64,000 nt of DNA from Pseudomonas guariconensis (GCF_024127895.1 NZ_JAMYBK010000022.1:1-64000), one strand, 5' to 3'; counted from the first letter of the stretch, positions 10,168 through 19,242 are shown. Program-made: numbers and translations. Notes: generated by a model not told the origin, from the letters alone.

Positions 10168-11730
10168 GTGAGCCAAGCCCTGATCAGCGCACTGCAGAAC
10201 CCCGCCCTCTACCCGCATCCGGTAGACGGGTTCCAACTCATCGAGACGCATATCTCCTGGGTGCTGCTGACCGGCGAGTACGCCTACAAGATCAAGAAGC
10301 CGATGAACTTCGGCTTCCTCGACTTCACCGCCCTGGACCAGCGCCGCCACTTCTGCCACGAAGAACTGCGCCTGAACCAGCGCCTGACCGACGGTCTGTA
10401 CCTGGAAGTGTTGCCGATCACCGGTAGCCCCGAGGCCCCGCAATTGGATGGCGAAGGCGAGCCGATCGAGTACGCCCTGAAGATGCGCCAGTTCCCCCAG
10501 GGCCAGATGCTCGCGACCTTGCAGGCCAACGGTGAACTGAACGCCGGCCACATCGACCAGATGGCCCGGCAGCTCGCCGAATTCCACCTGCAGGCGCCCA
10601 GGGTCCCGGTCGAACACCCGCTGGGTACGCCGGAAAGCGTCATGGCGCCGGTGGAGCAGAACTTCGAGCAGATCCGTCCGTTCCTCAACGACAAGGCCGA
10701 CCTGCAGCAGCTGGACAACCTGCAGGCCTGGGCCCGCGCCAGCTTCGACCGCCTGTACGACCTGCTCGCGGCACGCAAAGCCAACGGCTTCATCCGCGAA
10801 TGCCACGGCGACGTCCACCTGGGCAACGCCACCCTGATCGACGGCAAGGTAGTGATCTTCGACTGCATCGAGTTCAACGAGCCGTTCCGCCTGACCGATG
10901 TCTACGCCGATACCGCCTTCCTGGCCATGGACCTGGAAGACCGCGGCCTCAAATGCCTGGCCCGGCGTTTCATCAGCCAGTACCTGGAACTGACCGGCGA
11001 CTACGAAGGCCTGGAGCTGCTCAACTTCTACAAGGCCTACCGCGCCCTGGTACGCGCCAAGGTCGCCCTGTTCAGCATGCCGGCCGGAGCCGATGGCGTG
11101 CAGCGCGCCACCACCCTGCGTACCTATCGCAACTACGCCAACCTGGCAGAGAGCTACAGCGCCATCCCCTCGCGCCTGCTGGCCATCACCCACGGTGTCT
11201 CGGCAGTGGGCAAGAGCCACGTGGCCATGCGCCTGGTCGAGTCGCTGGGGGCGATCCGCGTGCGCTCGGATGTCGAGCGCAAGCGCCTGTTCGGCGAGCA
11301 GACGCCGCAGAACAGCGGGCAGGTGCAAACCGGGATCTACGATCAGGACGCCAGCCGCGCCACCTACCAGCGCCTGCATGACCTGGCCGCGATCATCCTG
11401 CGTGCCGGTTTCCCGGTGGTGCTCGATGCCACCTACCTCAAGCATGAGCAGCGCCAGGCGGCGGCAGAGGTCGCCAGCGAGACTGGCGTGCCTTTCTTGA
11501 TCCTCGACTGCCATGCCCCGGATGCGGTCATCGCCAGCTGGCTGGAACAGCGCCAGGCGGCGAACGACGACCCCTCCGACGCCACCTTGGAGGTGATCAA
11601 GGCGCAACAGGCCAGCCGCGACCCGCTGGATGCCAATGAACAGCAACACAGCAAGCGTGTGGACACTCAGGAAAGCGCCAGCATGGACCAGTTGATCGAG
11701 CAGATCCGCCAGCGCCTGCCGGGTATCTGA
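10168..11730 (+). CDS. Two-domain putative kinase: aminoglycoside-phosphotransferase-like plus P-loop ATPase
   Basis: 520 aa. The N-terminal half resembles the APH/choline-kinase fold: VLLTGEYAYKIKKP, a Brenner-type catalytic loop CHGDVHLGN near residue 212 and IFDCIEFNE near 230. The C-terminal half is a separate P-loop kinase with Walker A GVSAVGKSH near 343 and a zeta-toxin/gluconate-kinase-like layout. The start chosen is GTG 10168 (VSQALISAL), with GAAGGA 6 nt upstream; an ATG at 10129 would add 13 residues. Substrate unknown. It is divergent from mrcB with about 150 nt between. The fusion is a known but functionally uncharacterised architecture in proteobacteria. Confidence 0.75.
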   Translation: MSQALISALQNPALYPHPVDGFQLIETHISWVLLTGEYAYKIKKPMNFGFLDFTALDQRRHFCHEELRLNQRLTDGLYLEVLPITGSPEAPQLDGEGEPIEYALKMRQFPQGQMLATLQANGELNAGHIDQMARQLAEFHLQAPRVPVEHPLGTPESVMAPVEQNFEQIRPFLNDKADLQQLDNLQAWARASFDRLYDLLAARKANGFIRECHGDVHLGNATLIDGKVVIFDCIEFNEPFRLTDVYADTAFLAMDLEDRGLKCLARRFISQYLELTGDYEGLELLNFYKAYRALVRAKVALFSMPAGADGVQRATTLRTYRNYANLAESYSAIPSRLLAITHGVSAVGKSHVAMRLVESLGAIRVRSDVERKRLFGEQTPQNSGQVQTGIYDQDASRATYQRLHDLAAIILRAGFPVVLDATYLKHEQRQAAAEVASETGVPFLILDCHAPDAVIASWLEQRQAANDDPSDATLEVIKAQQASRDPLDANEQQHSKRVDTQESASMDQLIEQIRQRLPGI

Positions 11731-11784
11731 GGCACAACCAGGATCCTGGTGGGGCGGCGGGGATCCTGGGGCTGCTAAGCAGTC

Positions 11785-11811
11785 TTTTCGCGACACAAGG
11801 CCGCTCCCACA
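11785..11811. repeat. CGCGACACAAGGCCG-type repeat, single arm
   Basis: This element shares a 21-base core with both arms of the perfect inverted repeat at 29568-29634. It is a second short repeat family, distinct from the GCCGGCAAGCCGGC type. Confidence 0.6.
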
Positions 11812-11861
11812 AGATGCCCCGGCAAGCCGCATCATTCGTGGTTGGCTCGGGCCCTGGGTAT

Positions 11862-11976
11862 GCCCCATCGCCGGCAAGCCGACTCCCCCACAGCCCTCTG
11901 CATGGCTGATGATGTGGCGTGAGCACCGCTGCACCCTGCGTGTGGGCTTGCCGGCGATGGACTGCGAAGCAGTCCC
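11862..11976. repeat. Inverted pair of REP elements
   Basis: The left copy (11862-11893) contains CATCGCCGGCAAGCCG and the right copy (11940-11976) its inverse CTTGCCGGCGATGG, separated by about 45 nt. The right copy is followed by the short palindrome ACTGCGAAGCAGT. The same arrangement recurs at about 25000-25114 and 60453-60589. Confidence 0.65.
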
Positions 11977-12116
11977 GATTCCTGGCATCGCGCAGCCCTA
12001 CCTCGCCCCTCGCCGATGGCAAAAGGCCGCGTATTTCCCAACCCCCGCTACACTCCTCTCTGACCTGCTCGCGATTTATCCCCACGACACTCGTTCAGCC
12101 ATCGCAAGGAGGCCCG

Positions 12117-12395
12117 ATGAACGATGAATTGCAGCATCTGAGAAATCTTGGCAAGACCTCCGCGCAATGGCTCCACGCCGTCGGCATCCACAGTGCCTCG
12201 GACCTGCGCCGGCTGGGCGCGGTCGGTGCCTACCAGGCCGTGAAGTCGCGGGGCTTCCGGGCCTCGAAGGTGCTGTTGTACTCGATCGAGGCGGCACTGC
12301 TCGACATGCACTGGAACGACCTGCCGCCCGAGCGCAAGCAGGCACTCGACCAACAACTGGATGCCAAGAGCCCTACGCAAAAAAAATCAAAATAA
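12117..12395 (+). CDS. Small protein with a TfoX C-terminal-like domain
   Basis: 92 aa. The region LRNLGKTSAQWLHAVGIHSASDLRRLGAVGAY matches the helix-hairpin-helix-like TfoX C-terminal domain; the N-terminal TfoX domain is absent. The start is supported by AAGGAGG 4 nt upstream. The protein ends in a Lys-rich tail (TQKKSK). Full-length TfoX regulates competence in other gammaproteobacteria, but function cannot be carried over to this stand-alone domain. It ends about 15 nt before the promoter of the PrrF-type sRNA. Confidence 0.8.
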   Translation: MNDELQHLRNLGKTSAQWLHAVGIHSASDLRRLGAVGAYQAVKSRGFRASKVLLYSIEAALLDMHWNDLPPERKQALDQQLDAKSPTQKKSK

Positions 12396-12409
12396 TCGGA
12401 GCGAAGGTA

Positions 12410-12441
12410 TTGACGACGAAATGAGAATCGTTATGATTATC
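12410..12441 (+). promoter_or_regulatory. Promoter and Fur box of the PrrF-type sRNA
   Basis: TTGACG (12410-12415), 16-bp spacer, TATGAT (12432-12437). The 19-mer GAGAATCGTTATGATTATC (12423-12441) covers the spacer and -10 and matches the classical Fur consensus GATAATGATAATCATTATC at 14 of 19 positions. Fur-Fe would therefore block the promoter and iron starvation would release it. Confidence 0.85.
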
Positions 12442-12443
12442 AC

Positions 12444-12557
12444 AACTGGTCGCGAGACTGGTTGGATAAACTGACAGCCCCTGGTTCGGACTTTCAGATT
12501 ATCTCCTCATCAGGCTAATCACGGTTATTGACCCGGCAATTTGCCGGGTCTTTTTTT
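12444..12557 (+). ncRNA. prrF: PrrF-family iron-responsive small RNA
   Basis: About 114 nt from the predicted start (AACTGGTCGCGAGA) to an intrinsic terminator. The start AACTGGTCGCGAGA and the internal CTCCTCATCAGGCTAATCAC (12513-12532) are recognised as the conserved core of Pseudomonas PrrF RNAs, which with Hfq repress non-essential iron-containing proteins during iron starvation (established for P. aeruginosa). The 3' end is ACCCGGCA/TGCCGGGT with a T7 run. Only one copy is visible, as in species where the two prrF genes are unlinked. The adjacent heme uptake genes fit the same iron regulon. The exact 5' end is predicted. Confidence 0.88.
12531..12557 (+). terminator. Rho-independent terminator of the PrrF-type sRNA
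   Basis: Stem ACCCGGCA / TGCCGGGT with a 3-nt loop, then C and seven T (12551-12557). Confidence 0.9.
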
Positions 12558-12588
12558 GCCTGGAAATTCCGACCCCGGCCGAGCGCGA

Positions 12589-13476
12589 TCAGCGCCGCAA
12601 CTGGGCACAGTAGTCCTGCTCCGGCAAGGCTGCGGTGTACCACACATAATCGGCCATGCCCGGCCCAACCTGCTCGCCAACCTCCGCCAGCAACAGCACC
12701 TTCGTCTCGCCTTGGGCCCCCAGGTCGGCCAGATGCAGTGGTACCCCCAGGTCCTTGCGCGCGTGGTAGCTGCCCGTGAACAGCAAGGCCGGTTGCGCAG
12801 CGGCGAGTACCCGCTCGGCGATACGCCGATCACGTTGCTGCTGGACAGCCAGCATGGCGGGTAGCTGCGTTTCAGGCAGCAGGCCACAGTGCCCGGCGCG
12901 CACCTGCTCGAGCAGCGCAGCCTTCACGACCGGCGCATTCGAGCGCTCTCCTGGCAACACCGGCGAATCGCGATAGGCCTGGCGTACTTCATCCTGCGAC
13001 AGGTTGGCCGCCAGCAGCGGGACGGGGCGCCGCAACGCCTCCCGCACGATCGGCCCGTACACCTGCCAGTCCCAGCCCTCCTGCCAGGCCAAGGCCTTGG
13101 GCAGGTCCTCGGGCAGCGTCGCCTGGCCTTGCAGCGCATCGACCAGCGGCTGCTGCGAAGGCTGCAGCATCTCCAATAGCAGGCTGCCCTGGGGACGGTG
13201 GGCTTCCAGGGCACGCAGCAACCACAGTTGCAGGGCGTGATGATCGGGGTTGTCGTGCTTTTCTCCCACCAGTACCCGTGGCGCCTGGGCCAGGCGCGCC
13301 ACCAGTTGCCCGGGGCTGAGCACCTCGCCACTGGCCAGGTCACGGATCTGCCCCAGTTGCGTACTGTCGCACCCCTCGCTGCTCTGCCACGCAGGCAGGG
13401 CTGGCAAGCTGGCCTGGCAGCCCACCAGCACCAGGGCCAGCAGGATCGGCAGGCCGCACAACAAGGGATGGCGCAT
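12589..13476 (-). CDS. ChaN-family heme-associated lipoprotein (PhuW-like)
   Basis: 295 aa. Signal peptide with lipobox ...LALVLVGC, acylated Cys near residue 20. The body is a ChaN/DUF399 domain: LVGEKHDNPDHHALQLWLLRAL near 70-90 with the His-rich motif and LLFTGSYHARKDLGVPLHL near 235. ChaN proteins bind heme in the outer membrane and are iron-repressed in several bacteria; the P. aeruginosa homologue is PhuW, last gene of the phu heme operon. Here it is likewise the last gene after hmuTUV, 12 nt downstream of hmuV, which supports a role in heme acquisition. Confidence 0.85.
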   Translation of the reverse strand: MRHPLLCGLPILLALVLVGCQASLPALPAWQSSEGCDSTQLGQIRDLASGEVLSPGQLVARLAQAPRVLVGEKHDNPDHHALQLWLLRALEAHRPQGSLLLEMLQPSQQPLVDALQGQATLPEDLPKALAWQEGWDWQVYGPIVREALRRPVPLLAANLSQDEVRQAYRDSPVLPGERSNAPVVKAALLEQVRAGHCGLLPETQLPAMLAVQQQRDRRIAERVLAAAQPALLFTGSYHARKDLGVPLHLADLGAQGETKVLLLAEVGEQVGPGMADYVWYTAALPEQDYCAQLRR

Positions 13477-13488
13477 GGGGGAAGCCTC

Positions 13489-14256
13489 CTAGCGGGTGAT
13501 GATCAGCGGATGACCACGCTCCGGATGCGGCTGGACCAGCACGTCGATGCCGAACACCGCTTTGAGCGCATCGGGAGTCAGGACCCGCTGCGGGGTATCC
13601 AGGGCATGGCAGCGGCCCTGCTCCAGCAACAGGATATGGTCACAGTAGCGCGCCGCCAGGTTCAGGTCATGCAGGATCACCAGCACTGCCGCGCCACGGT
13701 CGGCGAAGCTGCGCACCGCCTGCAGGGTCGTGTGCTGGTGCAGCGGGTCGAGCATCGAGGTCGGTTCGTCCAGCAGCAGCGTGGTGCCCTCCTCGCCCGG
13801 CCACAGCTGGGCCAGGACCCGGGCCAGGTGCACCCGTTGGCGCTCGCCCCCGGACAACGCCAGGTAACTGCGCTCCACCAGATGGCTGGCATCCGCCGCG
13901 CGCAGGGCCGCTTCGACGATTTCCCGGTCGCGCTGCTGGCCGCTGGCGTGGGGCAACCGGCCAAGGCCAACCACTTCCTCGACGCGAAAGGCAAAGCCAA
14001 GGTTGGAAACCTGCGGCAGCACGGCCAGGCGACGGGCCCGCTCCTGCCCTGTCCAATCCCCCAGCTCGCGCCCCAGCAAGCGTACCCGGCCCTGGCTGGG
14101 CGCCAGCTCCCCGCACAAGGCGGCCAGCAGGCTGCTCTTGCCGGCACCGTTGGGCCCGAGCACACCCAGGACCTGGCTGGGGCGCAGTTCCAACCGGATA
14201 TCGTGCAGCACCTCGGTCGCGCCACGGCGCAGGTGCAGGCCTTCGACTTCAAGCAT
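13489..14256 (-). CDS. hmuV: Heme ABC transporter ATP-binding protein
   Basis: 255 aa ATPase of the inner-membrane heme importer. Walker [10 protein letters not shown] near 35-43, signature [15 protein letters not shown] near 133, Walker [14 protein letters not shown] near 158, and the H-loop [15 protein letters not shown]. It overlaps the hmuU stop by one base (TGATG), so it is coupled to the permease. Confidence 0.93.
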   Translation of the reverse strand: MLEVEGLHLRRGATEVLHDIRLELRPSQVLGVLGPNGAGKSSLLAALCGELAPSQGRVRLLGRELGDWTGQERARRLAVLPQVSNLGFAFRVEEVVGLGRLPHASGQQRDREIVEAALRAADASHLVERSYLALSGGERQRVHLARVLAQLWPGEEGTTLLLDEPTSMLDPLHQHTTLQAVRSFADRGAAVLVILHDLNLAARYCDHILLLEQGRCHALDTPQRVLTPDALKAVFGIDVLVQPHPERGHPLIITR

Positions 14257-15293
14257 CAGTGCCGCCCTCGAACCAGCAGGAACAGGAAGAACGGCGCGCC
14301 GATGAAAGCCGTGACGATACCAATCGGCAGCTCCGCCGGCGCCAGGGCCAGGCGTGCCACCAGGTCGGCGAACAGCAGCAGCGAGCCACCCGCCAGCAAC
14401 GAAGCCGGCAACAGCACCCGGTGATCGGGCCCTGCCACCAGGCGTACCAAGTGCGGCACCACCAGGCCGATGAAACCGATGAGCCCGGCAGCAGCGACGG
14501 CCGCGCCCACGCCCAGGGCGGTACAGAACACCAGTTCGCGCTTGAGCGACTCCACCTCGATCCCCAGATGGCGCGCCTCCGACTCACCCAGTAACAAGGC
14601 ATTGAGTGCCTGGGCACGCCGCGGCAGCCACAGTGCCACCGCCACGGCCACCAGCAGCAAGGGCCACAGGCGTTCGTAGCTGGCGCCATTGAGGCTGCCC
14701 AGGTTCCAGAAGGTCAAGGTACGCAGGGTGGCGTCGTCGGCCAGGTAGGTGAACAGGCCGACCGCCGAGCCGCCCAGGGCGGTCAGGGCGATCCCGGCCA
14801 GCAGCATGGTGGCGACATTGGTCTGGCCGTCGCGACGGCCCAGGCGGTAGACCAGCGCCGTCACCCCGAGGCCGCCGATGAACGCACAGACCGACAACAG
14901 GTAAGGTGCGAGCACTTCCGGAATACCGCCCAGCCAGCTACCGCCGACGATCACCACCGCCGCCCCCAGGGCCGCACCACTGGCGACCCCGACCAACCCC
15001 GGGTCGGCGAGGGGATTGCGGAACAGCCCCTGCATGGCCACCCCGCAGAGCGCCAACACCGCCCCGACCGCCAGCCCCAGCAAGGTACGCGGCAGGCGGA
15101 TCTGCCCCAGGATCATCCCGGCCTGCTCCAGGCCCTCGGCGGCGATGGGCAGCCCCAACAGGTGCAAGCCGGCGCGCAAGGTGTCGAACAACGGCAGGCT
15201 TACCGGGCCCAGGGCCAGCGACAGCCAGATCGCCAGCAGGCACAGCAGGGTCAGGCAGATGAACAGCGTGCGCGGCTGGACCCGCCGCTTCAT
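14256..15293 (-). CDS. hmuU: Heme ABC transporter permease
   Basis: 345 aa FecCD/BtuC-type permease with about nine or ten hydrophobic helices starting [22 protein letters not shown]. Conserved segments include [38 protein letters not shown] and the cytoplasmic loop [18 protein letters not shown] that contacts HmuV. Its first four bases overlap the end of hmuT. It imports heme delivered by HmuT. Confidence 0.93.
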   Translation of the reverse strand: MKRRVQPRTLFICLTLLCLLAIWLSLALGPVSLPLFDTLRAGLHLLGLPIAAEGLEQAGMILGQIRLPRTLLGLAVGAVLALCGVAMQGLFRNPLADPGLVGVASGAALGAAVVIVGGSWLGGIPEVLAPYLLSVCAFIGGLGVTALVYRLGRRDGQTNVATMLLAGIALTALGGSAVGLFTYLADDATLRTLTFWNLGSLNGASYERLWPLLLVAVAVALWLPRRAQALNALLLGESEARHLGIEVESLKRELVFCTALGVGAAVAAAGLIGFIGLVVPHLVRLVAGPDHRVLLPASLLAGGSLLLFADLVARLALAPAELPIGIVTAFIGAPFFLFLLVRGRH

Positions 15294-16174
15294 TGGGCGA
15301 GCGAGCCCTTGGCCGCCGGATAGAAGGCGCCAGCCAGCTCATGCAGGGTGGCCGGCAGGCGCGGCCCCAGGCCACCGACCAACAGGGTCGGATCGAGGGA
15401 CACCAGGCGTTTGTCACGCACCGCCCGGGAAGCGGCCAGGGCCGGGTTCTCCTTGAGCAGCGCCTGCAAGGCTTGCTCGCCGCTCAGGCTGCGGTCGGAG
15501 AACACCACCACATCCGGGTCCAGGGCCGCCAAGGCCTCCACGGAAAAGTTCTTGTAGCCCTGGTGATCGGCCAGGTTGCGCGCGCCGGCCTGGCGCAGCA
15601 GCCAGTCGCCGGCCGTGCCTTGCCCGGCGATCAGCGGCTTGGCGCCGGCATGGCCGACCAGCAGCAGCACGCCCGGCGCCTGCTGGCTGGCCTGGGCCTG
15701 CTTGACCTTGGCCTGCAACGCGTCGAGCTGCTGGTGGTACCCGGCGGCGAGCTCGGCGGCCTTCTGCTCGGCCCCCAGCAGGCTGCCCAAATGCTTGAGG
15801 TTCTCGTCCACGGCCCCCAGTTCGGCCTTGCTGGAGAACAGCTCGACCCGCACACCGGCCTTGCGGATCTGCGCCAGCACCGGTGGCGGGCCCATCTCCT
15901 CGGTGCCGACCAGCACATCCGGACGCAGGCTGAGAATGCCCTCGGCAGACAACTGGCGCTGGTAGCCGATGCTGGGCAAGGCCTTGAGCGATTCGGGGTG
16001 CTGGCTGGTGGTATCGACGCCCACCAGGCGCTGCTCGCCGCCCAAGGCACTGATCCACTCGCTCAAGGCGCCACCGGCACTGACCCAGCGTTGCGGCAGC
16101 TCGGCGGCCAGGGCCTGGGTGGCGAGGACAAGGCCGGCGCACAAGGCGGCCAGGGCAGCGGGACGACGCATCAT
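15290..16174 (-). CDS. hmuT: Heme ABC transporter periplasmic binding protein
   Basis: 294 aa TroA/BtuF-type binding protein. Signal peptide RRPAALAALCAGLVLATQALA with cleavage near residue 24. The mature N-terminus QRWVSAGGALSEWISALGGEQRLVGVDTTSQHPESL matches HmuT/PhuT. The start is at tandem ATGs (16174 or 16171) preceded by AAAGGA; a longer reading lacks any signal sequence. First gene of hmuTUV-chaN. A Fur-box-like site lies about 95 nt upstream. No TonB-dependent receptor or heme oxygenase gene is present in the window, so those partners must be encoded elsewhere. Confidence 0.92.
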   Translation of the reverse strand: MMRRPAALAALCAGLVLATQALAAELPQRWVSAGGALSEWISALGGEQRLVGVDTTSQHPESLKALPSIGYQRQLSAEGILSLRPDVLVGTEEMGPPPVLAQIRKAGVRVELFSSKAELGAVDENLKHLGSLLGAEQKAAELAAGYHQQLDALQAKVKQAQASQQAPGVLLLVGHAGAKPLIAGQGTAGDWLLRQAGARNLADHQGYKNFSVEALAALDPDVVVFSDRSLSGEQALQALLKENPALAASRAVRDKRLVSLDPTLLVGGLGPRLPATLHELAGAFYPAAKGSLAQ

Positions 16175-16267
16175 CGTATTCCTTTGCAGAAGGCAGGCCG
16201 CACGCCTTGTGGCGGACGGCGGAACTGCGCACCATAGGCAGGCGTACACAGCGCATGCGGGCAATTT

Positions 16268-16286
16268 GATAATTATTCGCATTGAA
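16268..16286 (-). promoter_or_regulatory. Fur-box-like site between hmuT and the Rieske gene
   Basis: Read on the minus strand the 19-mer ends GAATAATTATC and matches the classical Fur consensus at 13 of 19 positions. It sits between the divergent starts of hmuT and the Rieske protein, 94 nt and 41 nt away, so it could control one or both. Confidence 0.65.
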
Positions 16287-16326
16287 GCGTCAAGCCATCC
16301 CTTCGTTACACGAGCCATACCCTGCG

Positions 16327-16644
16327 ATGCATTTTCTCTGCACCTCCACCGACCTCGCCGAAGGCCACAGCCGCGCCTTCAGCGTAGCTGGCGAACGACT
16401 GTTCGGCGTGCGCCGCCAGGGCCGGGTCTATCTCTATCGCAACCGCTGCCCGCACCGGGGCATCGCCCTGAACTGGGATGAAAACGCCTTTCTCGACGAC
16501 AGCGCCAGCCTGATCCATTGCGCCCATCATGGGGCACTGTTCCTGATCGAGAGCGGCGAATGCGTGGCCGGCCCCTGCGAAGGTGACCGGCTACAAGCCT
16601 TGGACTGCCTGGAAGACAGCCAGGGCATCTGGCTCAAGGCGTGA
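16327..16644 (+). CDS. Small Rieske [2Fe-2S] protein
   Basis: 105 aa single-domain Rieske ferredoxin. Both ligand motifs are intact: Cys41-x-His43 in CPHRG and Cys65-x-x-His68 in CAHHG, followed by an aliphatic strand. It resembles NirD-like or oxygenase-associated Rieske proteins and would act as a soluble electron carrier. The start is the ATG giving MHFLCTST; an upstream in-frame start would cross the Fur-like site. The last 11 bases overlap the 3' end of sfsA on the other strand. The redox partner is unknown. Confidence 0.85.
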   Translation: MHFLCTSTDLAEGHSRAFSVAGERLFGVRRQGRVYLYRNRCPHRGIALNWDENAFLDDSASLIHCAHHGALFLIESGECVAGPCEGDRLQALDCLEDSQGIWLKA

Positions 16645-17347
16645 GCAGCACCGGCAGCGGGCGGTCGATGACGATTCGCGAGGCATCCAGGCGTGTGCCA
16701 TAGGCCAGGACCTCGACACCATCCGCCACCGCGGCGCGCAGGGCCTGGGCGTAGGCGGCGTCGATCTCCTCAGCTGGGCGCACCGCTTCTATCCCGGTGA
16801 GGTTCACGCAATACAGCTGCACCGCACGGATACCCTGGCGCGCCAGGGCCGCCAACTCACGCAGGTGCTTGGCACCGCGCTGGGTCACCGCATCGGGGAA
16901 GGCGGCGACCGGGGTGTCCGGGTAGCCCAGGGTGACGCTCTTGACCTCCACATAGGCCGGGCCCTCGGCGAACTCCAGGCGAAAATCCACCCGGCTGCCC
17001 TCCTCGCCATAGGCCACTTCACGCCTGAGCGCGGTGAACCCGGCCAGTTCGGCGATCAGCCCGGCGCGCAGCGCCTCCTCGACCAGGGCATTGGCCCGGC
17101 CGGTGTTGACACAGGCCAGGCGTCCCTGGGGCGTCTCGCTGATCTCCCAGGTGCCCGGCAGCTTGCGCTTGGGGTCGTTGGAGCGGCTGAACCAGACCTG
17201 CCCGCCTTCACGCATGCAGTTGAGCATGGAGCCGGTGTTGGGGCAGTGGATGGTCAACTGTTCGCCGTTGGCCAGCTCGATGTCGGCCAGGAAGCGTTTG
17301 TAGCGACGCAGCAGGCGCGCCTGTTCGAGTTCGGGAAAGAACAGCAT
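16634..17347 (-). CDS. sfsA: SfsA family DNA-binding / sugar fermentation stimulation protein
   Basis: 237 aa, the usual SfsA length. Conserved blocks: [27 protein letters not shown] near 12-38 and the nuclease-like [21 protein letters not shown] near 120-140. E. coli SfsA was linked to maltose metabolism and binds DNA; the biochemical role is still unclear. The ATG overlaps the stop of the aminotransferase by one base (TGATG). A longer open frame upstream is the out-of-frame shadow of that gene. Confidence 0.92.
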   Translation of the reverse strand: MLFFPELEQARLLRRYKRFLADIELANGEQLTIHCPNTGSMLNCMREGGQVWFSRSNDPKRKLPGTWEISETPQGRLACVNTGRANALVEEALRAGLIAELAGFTALRREVAYGEEGSRVDFRLEFAEGPAYVEVKSVTLGYPDTPVAAFPDAVTQRGAKHLRELAALARQGIRAVQLYCVNLTGIEAVRPAEEIDAAYAQALRAAVADGVEVLAYGTRLDASRIVIDRPLPVLLTP

Positions 17348-18519
17348 CAGCCTTGCCAGCTCCGCAGGCCACGGGCGATACGCTGCACCGCCTCTTCCAG
17401 GCGCGGCAGGCTCTGGGTGTAGGCGAAACGCACATGGTGGCTGGCCTGGTGGCGGCCGAAATCCAGGCCCGGGGTGAATGCCACGTGCTCGGTCTCCAGG
17501 AAATGCCGGCAGAAGGCGAAGGCATCGCCGCCGAAGGCACTGATGTCGGCGTACAGGTAGAAAGCGCCCTGGGGCTCCACGGCAATGCCGAAGCCCAGCT
17601 CGCGCAGGGCCGGCAGCAGGAAGTCGCGACGGCGGGCGAACTCGGCGCGACGCGCCTCGAGAATCGCCAGGGTCTGCGGCTCGAAGCACGCCAGCGCGGC
17701 ATGCTGGGCCATGCTCGGGGCACTGATGTAGAGGTTCTGCGCCAGCTTTTCCAGGTCGCCCACCGCAGAGGGTGGCGCCACCAGCCAGCCAAGCCGCCAG
17801 CCGGTCATGCCGAAATACTTGGAAAAACTATTCAGGACAAACGCCTGGTCATCCACTTCCAGCACGCTCGGCGCGTCCATGCCATAGGTCAGGCCATGGT
17901 AGATCTCGTCCACCACCAGGTGGCCATGGCGTTCGCGGGTGGCCTGGGACAGGCTGGCCAGGGCCTGACGGTCGAGCACCGTACCGGTGGGGTTGGCCGG
18001 CGAAGCCACCAGGGCGCCCACGGTGTCCTTGTCCCAGTGGCGCTCGACCAGGTCGGCGGTCAGTTGGTAGTTGACTTCGGGGCCCACCGGTACCAGCTGC
18101 GCGCCGCCTTCTACCAGGCGCAGGAAGTGACGATTGCACGGGTAGCCAGGGTCTGCCAGCAGCCAGTGCTTGCCAGGGTCGACCAGCAGGCTGCTGGCCA
18201 GCAGCAGAGCACCGGAGCCACCCGGCGTGATGAGAATGCGTTCGGGGTCGAGGTCGACGCCATAGCGCTGACCATAGAAGCCGGCGATCGCCTCGCGCAG
18301 CGCCGGCAATCCACGGGCGGCGGTGTAACGGGTATGGCCGGCGGCCAGCGCCGCCTGGCCCGCTGCCACGATGGGCTCGGCGGTGGTGAAGTCCGGCTCG
18401 CCGATCTCCAGGTGAATGACATCATGGCCGGCCGCCTGCAACTCGTTGGCACGTGCCAGCAAGGCCATGACGTGGAAGGGTTCGATGGCGCGACTACGCG
18501 CACTGTGGGGCTGGGCCAT
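17347..18519 (-). CDS. PLP-dependent aminotransferase, class I/II
   Basis: 390 aa fold-type I aminotransferase. It shows [11 protein letters not shown] near 37, SPANPTGTV near 167, the PLP-lysine region [16 protein letters not shown] near 233-248, and VRFAYTQSL near the end. It resembles the AlaT/AspC/MalY-like group annotated as pyridoxal-phosphate aminotransferases; substrate not predictable here. The start is the ATG reading [10 protein letters not shown], with GAGAAGG just upstream; the longer frame has no site. Coupled to sfsA and divergent from dksA. Confidence 0.88.
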   Translation of the reverse strand: MAQPHSARSRAIEPFHVMALLARANELQAAGHDVIHLEIGEPDFTTAEPIVAAGQAALAAGHTRYTAARGLPALREAIAGFYGQRYGVDLDPERILITPGGSGALLLASSLLVDPGKHWLLADPGYPCNRHFLRLVEGGAQLVPVGPEVNYQLTADLVERHWDKDTVGALVASPANPTGTVLDRQALASLSQATRERHGHLVVDEIYHGLTYGMDAPSVLEVDDQAFVLNSFSKYFGMTGWRLGWLVAPPSAVGDLEKLAQNLYISAPSMAQHAALACFEPQTLAILEARRAEFARRRDFLLPALRELGFGIAVEPQGAFYLYADISAFGGDAFAFCRHFLETEHVAFTPGLDFGRHQASHHVRFAYTQSLPRLEEAVQRIARGLRSWQG

Positions 18520-18730
18520 GGGCCTTCTCTCAATTGGGTCTAAACTGTTGATTCTACCCTTGCGCAGCATCGAACGCGCGGCTAGCGCTGCTGTCAATTC
18601 CTAGGATCGGGCGGGGTAGCGCACCCCCGATCTATCTGGTAAGTTCGGCGGCTCGCAGTCGCAGGGCCGGCGGTCGCCGGAGATGGAGCAGCCTGCGCAT
18701 TGGATCAGATGAGTGAGAGGCGGTCTATTC

Positions 18731-19177
18731 ATGTCCACCGTAGAAAAGCAAAAAGCCGGTCAGACCATGTACGGTGTCGAACCCTATAAGGAAACACCGG
18801 GCGAGGAGTACATGGGTGAACCCATGCGCAAGCATTTCATCAAGCTCCTGAGCGCCTGGAAGCAAGAGCTGATGACCAGTGTGGATCGGACCGTAGACCA
18901 CATGAAGGATGAAGCGGCCAACTTCCCCGACCCCGCCGACCGTGCCAGCCAGGAAGAAGAGTTCGCCCTGGAACTGCGCAACCGCGATCGCGAGCGCAAG
19001 CTGATCAAGAAGATCGACAAGACCCTGCAGTCCATCCAGGACGAAGAGTACGGCTGGTGCGAGGCCTGCGGCGTCGAAATCGGCCTGCGCCGCCTGGAGG
19101 CCCGCCCTACCGCCGACCTGTGCTTCGACTGCAAGGAGCTGGCGGAGAAGAAGGAAAAGCAGGTCGGCAAGGGTTGA
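18731..19177 (+). CDS. dksA: RNA polymerase-binding transcription factor DksA
   Basis: 148 aa. DksA inserts its coiled coil into the secondary channel of RNA polymerase and with ppGpp represses stable-RNA promoters and activates amino acid genes. The coiled coil (about 35-107) has the tip acidic residue Asp70 in DPADRASQ. The zinc finger is the full four-Cys type (Cys110, Cys113, Cys131, Cys134), unlike the zinc-free DksA2 paralogue. The start at MSTVEKQK has a GAGAGGCGG site upstream. A terminator follows before gluQ. Confidence 0.97.
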   Translation: MSTVEKQKAGQTMYGVEPYKETPGEEYMGEPMRKHFIKLLSAWKQELMTSVDRTVDHMKDEAANFPDPADRASQEEEFALELRNRDRERKLIKKIDKTLQSIQDEEYGWCEACGVEIGLRRLEARPTADLCFDCKELAEKKEKQVGKG

Positions 19178-19192
19178 CCTGATTCCCGACCG

Positions 19193-19223
19193 AACGGGGC
19201 GCTATAGGCGCCCCGTTTCATTT
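19193..19223 (+). terminator. Terminator after dksA
   Basis: Stem AACGGGGCGC / GCGCCCCGTT with a small loop, followed by TTCATTT. The T-tract is imperfect and the next ATG (gluQ) is only 20 nt away, so some read-through into gluQ is likely. Confidence 0.7.
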
Positions 19224-19242
19224 GGTAGCCCTGCAAAAAACC

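Larger units (their letters stand above)
11731..12116. other. Intergenic stretch of REP-type repeats
   Basis: 386 nt between the kinase-like gene and the TfoX-domain gene with no credible coding sequence. It contains CCAGGATCCTGG (11739-11750), a CGCGACACAAGGCCG-type repeat (11785-11811) and an inverted pair of REP elements (11862-11893 and 11940-11976). Apparent ORFs here are readings of the palindromes. Confidence 0.7.

Noticed and set aside
11832-12085. Small frames in the REP-rich gap between the kinase-like and TfoX-domain genes
   Set aside because: They read through palindromic repeats in several frames and lack ribosome-binding sites and similarity.
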